Source of the DNA: Chiua virens
Taxonomy: Eukaryota > Basidiomycota > Agaricomycetes > Boletales > Boletaceae
Direction: 5' to 3'
Length of the DNA: 64,000 nt
Assembly: GCA_019787685.1 (NCBI GenBank)
Contig: JAHNUO010000026.1
Span: 310,001 to 374,000, forward strand
The first letter of the stretch is position 1. Each line of letters opens with the position of its first letter. Both the position numbers and the translations under genes were made by a program. The notes beneath the pieces are model-generated. The model was not told where the DNA came from. It saw only the letters and a list, made by a program, of their open reading frames with translations, and did no database searches. Positions 45,510 to 55,949 of this stretch are shown here, piece after piece.

Positions 45510-46483
45510 ATGGCAGACTGTGGTATCTGTCTTGACCTATTGCGCAATCCAGTTTCTGTTCCGTGTGGTACGTATCAGTTTTTTCCCTGTTTCGTTGTTT
45601 CATGATACTACCGCCACTCATCGACACCCGGTCTTTGTTAGGCCACGTCCACTGCGAAAGATGTCTTCGTGGTCACATCAGTTCTGGGGCGGACGCGCTC
45701 AAATCTACGTGCCCTACCTGTCGCAAGTCATTCAACATAGGTTTCGATCCAGTTAGCCACACCTGCCGCCGCCGCTAATCTTCGTCTCTGACAGCAACAC
45801 CTGACTTTGCATTTGTGCCCCCAAAATACCATGACTTTATTTTACCTTCCGTCCGCAAGATATATATGGACATCCCCTCTTTGACTGTAATGTCCAAGGA
45901 AATGGATGTGTTGAGAAAGGGCCTCGACTCTTGCGCCGCGGAGAACGAGCAACTGCGCCAACGGGTCGCCGATCTGAAGTATAAACACGAAGAATCGGAG
46001 TCAAAAATACGTGCGAGTGTGGGACAAGCGAAAGAAGCACGGCGAGAAGCAGCAGATCTTCGCAGGAAATATGATTCTTTGACGCACAAATACTGGGAGG
46101 CCCTGGAAACTGCGTCACGGTGAGCACTTGAATGCCGGATTCGCGGGAACACGCTCATGCCACTCTCTCCTGATAGTGATACGGCAACCGACAGGGGACC
46201 GTCTTCTCAAAGTCTCAGTCGCAGGAGCAGCCATAATTTTGACATCTCGCGTGAACTTGTACCAAAAGTAGAAGAGCACCTGATCTCTCTCCATGACTTG
46301 AATCCACCAAGGCCAAAACGTGCCCTGCCCAAATCGCGCTTGGCGAACTCCATGCGGCGCAAAGACGAACAAGACCCACTGCTCGTCAAGAGGCAGCGAA
46401 CACACCGGCACTCAGATGTTGGTTCCAGCAGTCATCACCTGAGAATGCTCTTCAAAGGCGAGGACGATGAAGATGAAGAGTGA
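45510..46483 (+). CDS. RING-finger protein with coiled coil
   Basis: Probable E3 ubiquitin ligase. Start MADCGICLDLLRNPVSVPCG; an intron splits the Cys-Gly step, then HVHCERCLRGHISSGADALK and STCPTCRKSFNI complete a C3HC4 RING (C-x2-C ... C-x-H-x2-C-x2-C ... C-x2-C). After another intron: ATPDFAFVPPKYHDFILPSV, then a coiled coil (KEMDVLRKGLDSCAAENEQL; KEARREAADLRRKYDSLTHK). The last exon is basic and Ser-rich (RSSHNFDISRELVPKVEEHL; SDVGSSSHHL) with an acidic end, FKGEDDEDEE. About 250 residues. No named orthologue recognised. Its start is divergent from the She3-like gene about 275 bases away, so a shared promoter region is likely. Confidence 0.88.
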
Positions 46484-47203
46484 GCTATTTATATCTTGTT
46501 ATCTAGCAACAGGTTTGGCCTATAGGTCCTACACCCAAGGCAAAATGCTTGATCTCTTGGTCACAAAATTCGTGTACTTTTAATTTCAAGTGTAACAGAA
46601 TAAATTGTACCTACATGCTGTGGTTCCTGCCAAGTAACACTGATAATCCACTGATCATCGAATCCCTATATATGGCGCGCCCCTCGTGCAGAATAGCCCA
46701 TACTCACGCGTACTGCCACTTCAAAGCAGCATGTACTCGCAAAGAATCAGATCTTCGGATTTGTGGCTGGATGACACTTGACCAGGGGAAAGGATCCCCA
46801 TATGAGCTAAGGCGTTATGTGAAAGCTCTCACTCATCTTCGACGTTCGAGGGTGCTTCATGTTTTCCCTGGGTGTCTGTTTATATTTTTAAGTTGTCGAG
46901 CTCCCGCTGATAAATCAGCGGGAGAAAATCTGCACCGATTTGTGTGGTCTATGCTCATACTGATCCAGCATCGTACATCTGGGCGGAGATCTTCACCTGA
47001 CATCCTCTACTGGCGCGCATTTCGCGCTCACGATACGGGTTATAATTAACTCCAACAAGAGAAAGCTTTCAGCGCTCAATCATTTGGCATAATGACAGGA
47101 GCACGAGGAATCAACCCATGCAAGCCCTTGGTTTATATCTGAGATTCCTTTCAGTTATCAGTTCCTCGACGTGATACTTCTCAGGGGATGGAAACTAGGA
47201 GGG
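46484..47203. other. Intergenic, BTB gene 5 upstream
   Basis: About 720 bases. The 166-codon ORF at 46549-47049 lacks any recognisable feature and is probably chance. The interval includes the palindrome GCTCCCGCTGATAAATCAGCGGGAG at about 46899-46923 (perfect arms CTCCCGCTGAT), which could form a hairpin. Confidence 0.5.
46900..46923. repeat. Short perfect inverted repeat (hairpin)
   Basis: CTCCCGCTGAT and its reverse complement ATCAGCGGGAG are separated by only AA, in non-coding DNA upstream of BTB gene 5. A terminator, protein site or chance hairpin are all possible. Confidence 0.6.
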
Positions 47204-47209
47204 TATAAA
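47204..47209 (+). promoter_or_regulatory. TATA box of BTB gene 5
   Basis: GGGTATAAAATAG, about 63 bases upstream of the ATG at 47272. The box shared by genes 1-4 is not visible here. Confidence 0.6.
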
Positions 47210-47271
47210 ATAGCGAAGGACCTGAGATCTCTTACGCCTAAATTTGCCTATCATTCCTGAGCCCACTCACC

Positions 47272-48233
47272 ATGCGTCGAGACGCCCCAGCTCCGTTCAA
47301 TTCCAACAAGGCAGACATCATCCTCCGTTCGTCCGACGACGTGTATTTCCAGGTGCACAGCTGCTTGCTAGGTTTCGCATCACCTTTCTTCGACTCGATG
47401 TTCGATCTTCCCCAGCCGCAAGCGCGCAACGTGCACGAGGAAATGCACTACGGTCTCCCAGTCATTCCAGTAACCGAGAGTAGCCGAGTATTGAATATGC
47501 TTTTGAGATTCTGCTACCCGCCCACCGTCGGTGACCCCCACCTGAAGAACGCAGGGGACATAGAAGTGGTGCTCGAGGCGGCGATCAAATATGGCATGGA
47601 GGAGGTGGAAGAGAGGGTGCGAAGAACGTTGGTTGAATCGTCAATTTTGGAAAAGGAGCCGTTGCATGTCTATGGCATCGCCCATCGATTCCGATATGCG
47701 GAAGAAACGAGGGTCGCAGCGACATGGCTCTTGCGACGGCCCTCACCACCTACGATATCAGCGACGCACGCGAGGCAGAGCGACCTTCGACACCTTGCAA
47801 CTTATCGCACCAAATGTGCACATGCAGTCCTGGCCCTTGGAAACAATCTCGCCTGGCTGCAACAAAGAGCAAGCTACGGCTTTTTCAAATGGTGGACGAA
47901 CTGTTGCATGTGCACGCAGCGAGCGGACACTCGCTTCTTGATGCACGGAACGTACGCACGGGAGTGGTGGGCAGAGTATATGGAGGAGACGTTGGCTGTC
48001 TTGCAGGAGACTCCGTGTGCTGCTGCCGTTCATCAAAATGTGCAGAAAGCACTGGAGAGGGCAGGAGGCTGCGCATTTTGCCGACGAAAGTCGCAGCCCT
48101 ACATGTCGGACTTTGTGGAGAGATTTGCGGAGGCCGTCAACGAGGCGGTTGCAGGCGTGAGTGCATCCGTGTCTGCTACCGCCGGCTTCTGACGAAACAT
48201 GCCACGTAGATACCACTTGAGATGTCGTTTTAA
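47272..48233 (+). CDS. BTB/POZ-domain protein 5 (divergent)
   Basis: MRRDAPAPFNSNKADIILRS starts a BTB domain: DDVYFQVHSCLLGFASPFFD, MFDLPQPQ, then GLPVIPVTESSRVLNMLLRF, CYPPTV and VVLEAAIKYGMEEVEERVRR. The middle helices (KEPLHVYGIAHRFRYAEETR) correspond to those of genes 1-4. The cysteine module is CCMC, then REWWAEYMEETL, TPC and GGCAFC. The predicted last intron (48157-48209) leads to IPLEMSF and a stop at 48233; unspliced, the ORF would end VSASVSATAGF at 48192. The spliced form matches the short hydrophobic tails of genes 1-4. About 302 residues. Roughly a third of positions look identical to genes 1-4. Confidence 0.85.
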
Positions 48234-48707
48234 GCGTGGGTGTCCGATCCTGCACGGATAAAACCGGGGCAGAAAAATGTAAATGTACTTGTACGTGGTG
48301 TTGATATGATCGCTAATGAGTTGTACTGTACCTGAGAAAGGGGGTCGGGTAATCATGGGTCTCTGTGCCAACTAAGTGTTCAGGTAACCAGATGGGCCGC
48401 ATGATTAGTCCTTGCTGCCAAGCCTAAGTGGTTGGGGATCCCCTGAGGCCCTGAGCCAGCAACATCGGAGATGAAACGGCGTTGGACCTCGATAGGTAGG
48501 CAGTGATGCTTACCAAAATGGATGGGGACTAGAGAAGTGTTGTAGGTAATAAGATAAGGTGTGATCCCAGGCTGGGGCTATTTCCAGTTGGCATGGGATC
48601 AACCGGTTGCCCCGGGCCTGTCAAGGCTGTCAATGGACCGGTCGTTGTTGTTCAAACGTTTCGCGACTAGTCTATGCTAGTTCGGGGGCGGGTTATTTCT
48701 TTCCACC
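48234..48707. other. Intergenic between BTB genes 5 and 6
   Basis: About 470 bases. No gene and no clear TATA box seen. Confidence 0.5.
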
Positions 48708-49732
48708 ATGTCTCCATCTCCCCTTCTTTCCCTACGAGACCTTGGTCCCGATCCTCTGCCCGACTGCGCCACCGATGAGCCGGCGCAACGCAGTCCAGTG
48801 GGCCCTGTCGATGCCCCCGCTCCATTCAACAGAGCCAATGCGGACGTTATCCTCCGGACTTCAGACCATGTCGATTATCGCTTCTACAAGCTTCTCTTGT
48901 CGTTGGCCTCCCCTTTCTTTGCCAACATGTTCGGGTTGCCGCAACCCGGTCCGCTGGACGGCGCTGCCGATCAAACCAAGTATGGCCTACCCATCATACC
49001 CGTAACCGAAAAGAGTCTTGTTTTGCAGAAGCTTCTCAGTTTCTGTTCTCCCGTCTATGATACCCCCCTCCCCGTCTTGGAGAATCTAGACGTCGTCATG
49101 TCCGTCCTCGATGCTGCCGACAAGTACGATATGAAGTGTGTGGGTAAAGTCATCCTCAAGATGATCACCGCCCCCGAGTTCCTGGAACACGAGCCCATGC
49201 GCGTGTTCGCTATCGCTTGTCGGTACAGGGCAGAAGCAGAGACCAACATCGCTGCACGTTACATGCTGCGTTTCGCGATTTGGGAACCGGCGTACGTTAC
49301 CGAGTTAGATTTCATTTCTGGTTCGGACTATCAGCGCTTGGTCAAGTACCATGCGGGTTGTGGCCAAGCAATGTCTCAACTCGTTCGATTCTGGTCATTG
49401 TTCCCCCTCCCACCGCTCGACTGCAAGTTCTGCAGGAAGAATGGGCTCTCACGTCTCACTCTGAAGAACTATCAAGATTGCGTTATTGATGCACTGCGAG
49501 TGCGGCCATGTGCGGAAACACTGGCGAATGCGGAGTGGATTGATGGCATGGTGAGGAAGGCTGGCAGCTGTCAGGGTTGCCGGGATAGAGCCCCGAGAAG
49601 AATGGAGCAGTACGCAAGAGAGCTTATTGTTCCGATAAATGAGATTATTTCCGAGGTGCGTGTTATCATTCAATGTCAAGATGCTCTATCAAGTCTACTC
49701 AATAGATTCGAGTGGTGATCAAACCCTACTGA
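48708..49732 (+). CDS. BTB/POZ-domain protein 6 (divergent)
   Basis: Start MSPSPLLSLRDLGPDPLPDC with an extended N-terminus. BTB: FNRANADVILRTSDHVDYRF, YKLLLSLASPFFANMFGLPQ, GLPIIPVTEKSLVLQKLLSF, then VMSVLDAADKYDMKCVGKVI. The middle helices include HEPMRVFAIACRYRAEAETN. The cysteine module reads DCKFCRKNGL, then ALRVRPCAETL and GSCQGCRDRAPRR; the WW pair of the other members is missing. An intron (49656-49705) is followed by IRVVIKPY and a stop at 49732, the same intron position as in genes 1-5. About 325 residues. Confidence 0.85.
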
Positions 49733-50180
49733 ACCAAACGATGGATTTCATCCGTGTACATTCAAGGACCCGAGACTAGATATTTGTGTCACGTATGTTT
49801 GTTTGTTTTCAACGTGAAGTGTAGAGATGTTCAGTGTTGTATTACTTACTTATCCTTGTTGTACTTATGAAGAGATAAAGTTCGTCGTTGATTTCGCATA
49901 ATGGTATTCTTCATGTTTGGGTGTTCAGAATTTGGAACCCCACCACTCTCTACCACTATGAATTCCAGACGTCTATTGTTCATTCTCTCCAAGGGTAATT
50001 CTTTGTCATTGAATGGGTCTTGAGCTTGAGCTTGAGCTGCAAGTGGACTCGGACGCGTTCGTGACGCGATCACGTGGTTGAGTACAACGAACGCGTGACC
50101 TGGACCACCTCGACCTCCTCATGTTCACCCAAGGTGAAACCTGAAGCAAACTCATATTAGACTTTTTTCGTAGGTCCAGT
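49733..50180. other. Intergenic, PACT gene upstream
   Basis: About 450 bases. A TTTTTTCGTAG acceptor-like site just before the ATG at 50181 suggests a leader intron. No gene seen. Confidence 0.5.
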
Positions 50181-53100
50181 ATGCCCCCTGGCATGGCTTT
50201 GTACGAAACGCCATCGAGAATATGGCGCAGAATCGAGGACGAAGGAGAGCCGTCATCGCTACCTTCGTTGCCCGAGTTCGAGCACTCCGTCGTACCCAAC
50301 ACCGAAACTGATCAAACAACTACGGATGACGATAACGAGCTTCTACCTGTACATTCCACGCCAGCAGCTACCTCGACCCATAGCGCCACCGTTCGTCTGC
50401 AATCCAGCACGTCCAGTACCGTTCGCTTTGCGACTTCCATTGCATCTCGTTCCGCCTCGTTAAAGTCGTCAGTATCGAGGTCGTTTGGTAGATTTCCCCA
50501 ACAGAGTTTTGATGTCAGCGCCATCACCTCGCTGCCTCATGTTTCGGAGGAGAATACCGACCCAGAGGACCCGCCGGAGGAGAGCACTAACAGCGTGCCG
50601 GAGGCCTACCTGCCACCTCCAGAAAGTGACGAGGCGGAGGATATGTCCCTGGTGGATGCCCTTGAGTCCGTTAGTCGCGCTAGCTCTCCTTTATCGCCAG
50701 AGCCGCCCCCACAGGAACCCGCTCCAAAGAAGAAAGGTCTGCCGTATGACTACTCTGTTTCTCTGCGCTCCGAGCCACAGGTGAGTCTCTTTCTTACTCT
50801 GTACTTTTGACTGGTATAACACGTCCATACAGCCTTCCTCCACCAACAAGTTTCGTAATGTAGCTCTCCGTCGGCCAGTTACACGTACTCGAACGCCATC
50901 ACTCTCACGTTCGACGTCCTCCTCGGTATCGTCTCCCCCTAATTCCACACCTCGGAGCAATCCTCCCATCCTATTGCCGAGTGATCCAGAGTCGCCCATT
51001 CCGGGTCTCCATATCCCTCTTCCTCGGTCGGCAAGCGGCTCTCCAGCCGTTGCTTCACTGCCAAGCGTGGTCATACAACCTTCCGATGAGGATCTCTCAC
51101 AAATAAGTGAAGAAGACCCGCCTACTTCTCTTCATGGACACGAAGAGCAGCTTGAGAGTGAACCCGAGAAGGCCTCCAATGCCGACGATGGACTCACATC
51201 AGACAGGGAGCCCACGTTTTCATCTGCGTCTTCTGACCCAAGTTACCCAATGGATCGTACGATTCAAGCCACTCGTTCCCCAGTTGCACCGTCAACTGCA
51301 GCCTCCTCTCCTGCACCATCGACGACATTCACACCAACTCCCGCGATCGCACCACGTCCACGCACTCGGTTTAACATCCCCCCTCCACCACAAGAATTTT
51401 ACACCGAAGAAGATATCGTGGTTGATTCGGAACCATTAACACCCCACACGCGCCGAAGGTCGTTCCTGCTTTCCGTTATCAACTCTACTGCCCGGCCCCG
51501 CATGAGATTTGTTACCACACCACATCCTCACCGACGCTTAAGCGCACTTCCTGTCACGAGCGAAGTCGCCGAAGACGCCCAGGCGACACCAGGGTCAGCG
51601 ATACACAAAGCCTTTGCTGGAATCACACCACGACCACGGTGCGGTCGCATGTCACATCCTCTCGCGCAGACCTATATACCTGATGGCGATTCCGACAATC
51701 ATAACCTTGTCTCGAACGACGATGCGAGCGAAAGAGGGTCTGTCATCTCGACCACGTCCTCGCAGGATCTTGTCACCCACGTCCGCGCCAACACTTCTTA
51801 CGACCCCGCACTCGGTCTTGGCGAACGAGGCAAGATGGGCCGTTTTGACGCGCAAAAGTTGAACGCGTATTTGCACGGGCTCAACCGCCGTCTGCAAGAA
51901 GAGAACATTGAGCTCGCTGTGCGATTGCAGAAATACGAAGAGGTCAAGGAGGGGCCGCGACTGAGCATTGGGAGCGCAGGGAGGGGCAGACGGTTAAGCG
52001 GTGCGAACGCGCTGGGGGACGTGGAGGAGGAATCAAGTGCGGAAGGATGGGCTGAAGAGAGACTTGAACTGGAAACTTGTGTCCACAAGATAATGGAAGA
52101 TCTTGAACAAATGACGGTGAAAAGAGATCGAGTGGCCAAAGACCTGGAAAAGGAGCGCAGTGAGCGGGCGAGAGATAAAGAGCGTTGGAGAGAGCGGATG
52201 GTCGAGGTGGAGAGAGGCGTCTCGGAGATCGTCGGGGAGCTAGAGAAACGTGTCGGAGAGGCCGAAGAAAAGCACACTGCGGCTGTCGAAGAGATGAACA
52301 AGGTTAAACGCGAAGCGGAGAGGGTCCGAGATCATTTGGAAATCGAGCGTGACCTCGCGCTCGAACGTGCCGAGAAAGCTGACAGTGCATTGGAGAGTGG
52401 CAAGGAGCTCGGTGGTGCCTTGAAGGAAGCCAACACCAAGATCAGCGCGCTGAGCAGCGACCTGCAAACGGCCACGGCAAATATCGAAGAACTTGAGGAA
52501 GAAAGCACGATGCTCCATCGCAAGGTTGGCGGACTTGATAAAGAGCTCAAAGAAGAGAGACTGTCCAACAAACTTGCCGAAGAGGACTTCCAGAGCCAAC
52601 TTAGCGAGATGGGGACCGAGGTCATGCGAGCGACGGCAAGAGTCTCCGAGTTACAACACGAGCTTATTGAACGCGACGCCGAGCTCGATCGTCTCGAAGG
52701 GGTGCTACAGGTCAAGTCAGACGAAGTAGCCGAACTTAAGCGGTGCACTGCACGGAGCGACAAGGAGATCGCTGAGGAGCTGCGATCGCTCAAAGCATAC
52801 ATCGGAGAACTAGAGGAGAATACGGAGGAACGGGTTAAAGCTCTTCAAGAGCAACTCGCGTGCGCACAGGACCGTGTCGATCAGTACGAGGTAGAAGAAG
52901 AACATGCTAACGATCGGATGGAGAGGCTTGAGAAGGAGGCCGAGAGGGCAACGGAACTCGCTCGACAGATGGAGGAAGCATTGGAGGCCACAGAGGAAAA
53001 GATGAAGTCCGACGAGGAAAGGATGGCTGACTTGCGGAGCAAACTGGCTGCTTTGGAACGCGAGCAAGAGAGGCAGCGGGATTTGGCCAACGCTAACCCG

Positions 53101-55689
53101 CCAAGTAATCACGATGTTGAGGAAGCTCTCGAGGCCGAGCTGGACGAGGCCAACAGAGAGATCGCGAGGTTGTCTGCCCTTCTTCAGCAGTCTCCGGCTC
53201 GGCGAGCTATCGACAAGGCCAAGGATACGAGGATCGAGGTATTGGAACGCGAAAAGGAGGAGTTATTGGAGCGCGTCAGGGCACTCAAGAGCACCAACGT
53301 TGAGATGGCGACACCGCATAAAGTCATCAACACAAGCGGCATTTCTCCAATACACCGACATGTTTTATCCATGACTCTCAAGACGCCCAAGACGCCTGGA
53401 GCACCGCTTAAAGATGTAGGTCTCGGGTATCATTTGGAGATTAAATCCGAGAATTGACACGTTTGACAGCTCTCGTGGTTGAATGCAACTACTGGCGGCG
53501 ATCTGAGCGCCTCACCTTTGTTGGCAGAGATCGCAAGACTGCAGACGGAACTCGACCGCGCTAACGACAACATCGACCAGAAATTGGATGAGCTGCAGGA
53601 AGTCGGCCTAGACGTTGTGGAGCTCACAAAGAACCTCGAAGATGCACGTTCCAACATTGCGTCCCTTGAGAACGAGAACGCGAGGTTGCAGCGAAGAGAA
53701 GAAAGACGGCGTCGACGACTCGAGAAGCTACGCTGCCAACAGTGTTCCACGAAAATCGATCCTTCAAGATTGCAACGAGCCTATGAAGCAGAGGAGAGGT
53801 ACGAATGAGACGGAATGTCTATGAATGCTGCTGACGTTTTGTTGGATAGCACACTCTCGTTTGACATGTCAGCAGGCGACCTTTTGGCGAACCCACCCAC
53901 GCCCCTCATCAAGTCGGGTGAGGGACTCCGCGTGGAGCTTCAAAATGTAAATGCCCAGTTGGATACCATGAAGAAGCAGTGGAAGGATGAGAAGCGCCAA
54001 CTCTTGGGTGAAAAGGCAGTCCTGCAGGACGCTGCGAATCGCATGAACATTGAGGTGCGCAACGCGAAGCAAGAGGTGAAGAAGGCACTCGAGGCTGAGC
54101 GCGAGAGCCGCCGATCGAGAGCAGATACACAGGGGGTAGGAATTCGTGTAGGTGCTATATGTCAACTCATACGGTTTCCTCTGTAGGAGGCCGAGAAGGC
54201 GAAAGAAATTGTCGCCGATCTCGAAGCAGAATTACAGGCAGAACGGATGCGCCTCAGAAAGATGTCCACGGAACAGGAGCGCCTGCAGCGCGAAATCGGG
54301 GAGGTTGCGAGGCAACTGCAGCGTACTGAAATGGTGATAATCACGATGTCATGTCTCGAGTTCGTCAGTTGACGCCGAACCTAGGATATGGATGATGTCA
54401 AATATCAGTTGCAAAAGGCCAAGCAGGATAATCACGAACTCGAGAACGAGCTCCGAGGTATGGGGATGAGTCTCCTGTTGAATCCTTGCCTAAACAGCTC
54501 TCCACAGAGAATGCGAGCGCGGAACAGAAAACACGACTCTTGGAAGCTAAAGTGCGCAAGAACACGTCGGCAATCGAGCAACTGCGACAAGAACGTTCTC
54601 TGCTTGCACAAGATCACAAAGACCTTCAACAGCGGTACGCCAAAGCCTCCGAGGTGAGTTACGTTCAACTCTTGTTTTCTCACCCAACGCTCACCCCGTT
54701 GGCGATAGCGGGCCCACAAGCTTCGGAATGAATACTCGGCATCGCAGAAGTCGCACGAGAGCCGACGTCACCAATTGGACATGTGTCTTGCTGAGATTGA
54801 AGAACTCAAGCTCGCGCTGTCGAGTCAAGCTGACCAGCTCCAGCGAATGGAACAAGAGAAGAACCGGATGGCGATGGAAAAGACGGACATTGCTCGTACC
54901 ATCGCGACGCTCGAGACAGAGCTAAAACGTGTTCGAAAAGACGCCGAGATGTTTGGCCGCGATTTGAAGGCACTGCGTGCGGAAAAGGAGAAGTCGCAAC
55001 AAAAGCAAAAGGAAGAGAGAACCAAGGCGGAGAGAGCCAAGAAACAGGCTCAGACGCAGATTCGTCTGCTCAATGATCAGTTTGAGCAGCAAAAAGCCAA
55101 GACCAAGAGACTGCAGCAACACGTTTGCTCCACGTGCGTACCTGCCTTGTTCCTCGTGTCGGCGTCGTAAATGATCCCATTTTGAGCAGCGATGACGTAC
55201 AGCTCGACGAGCTGAGGGCACAACATAACCAGGAATGTAAAGGGCTGATCGTTCAGATCCGTTATTTGAAAGCCAAGTTCACTCGGGAATCGACATTGCG
55301 CGACGATCTCAGCTATCAAAAGAAATACCTCCTTGTTCTCTTGTCGAGTTTCGAAGCAAGGTAAATGTGGACGTACATTTTGTTGTCACAATAACTGATT
55401 CGTCTGTTGTCAGTGACCGGCGTATCTTGGCGTGTATATCGCGAATAGGGTACCCCAAACCTTCGCCACCTGTTGTCGCAAAAGTGCGTCGGACATTCAA
55501 AAGTGCTGCGTGGTGCATCGTATTTATCCGTCGTGCAAGGTATGTTCCTTGGTGACCACATGTTACACTCTGTTTCTCATCATGCACAGACTCGCAAGCA
55601 ACACTTGGCGAGAAGCATGCGCGAATAAGCTCGCCATTACAGACGCCTTACAAGAGGTTCGTCGACGTAGAGCAATCCAGCATCAATGA
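50181..55689 (+). CDS. Long coiled-coil spindle-pole-body protein with PACT-like C-terminus (Pcp1/pericentrin type)
   Basis: Predicted scaffold of the spindle pole body or microtubule-organising centre. Exon 1 (50181-50780) is Ser/Pro-rich and disordered. Exon 2 (50833-53415) continues disordered, then from about 51830 (KMGRFDAQKLNAYLHGLNRR) becomes coiled coil to the end, through exons 53470 onward (SWLNATTGGDLSASPLLAEI; STLSFDMSAGDLLANPPTP; DMDDVKYQLQKAKQDNHELE; LDMCLAEIEELKLALSSQAD). The C-terminal block QIRYLKAKFTRESTLRDDLS, then YQKKYLLVLLSSFEA, followed by SDRRILACISRIG and RRTFKSAAWCIVFIRRA, has the layout of the PACT centrosome-targeting domain (calmodulin-binding region in Pcp1/Spc110 relatives). 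About 1650 residues. The end is VRRRRAIQHQ. Confidence 0.82.
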
Positions 55690-55949
55690 CACTTTGTATC
55701 ACTGTTCCTTGTTCTCGCCCGTGCATGTCATGTACAGTAATTTGTATTATAGTCATTCAACATTACCATTGAAGTCGAACCAAATCACTATTCTATGAGC
55801 CTTCACGGCCAGTTCTCACTGGGATATTAGGACTTGGTTGACTACGCACTGACAAATCATTGATCATTGTTCGGACACTACAGACCCGCTTGCTTTATGT
55901 AAACCTTTTCATCGCTCGAACTAACAAAATTACTACACTTGAATCCATC

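Noticed and set aside
46549..47049. 166-codon ORF
   Set aside because: No domain, odd composition, and it overlaps the perfect palindrome at 46900; probably chance.
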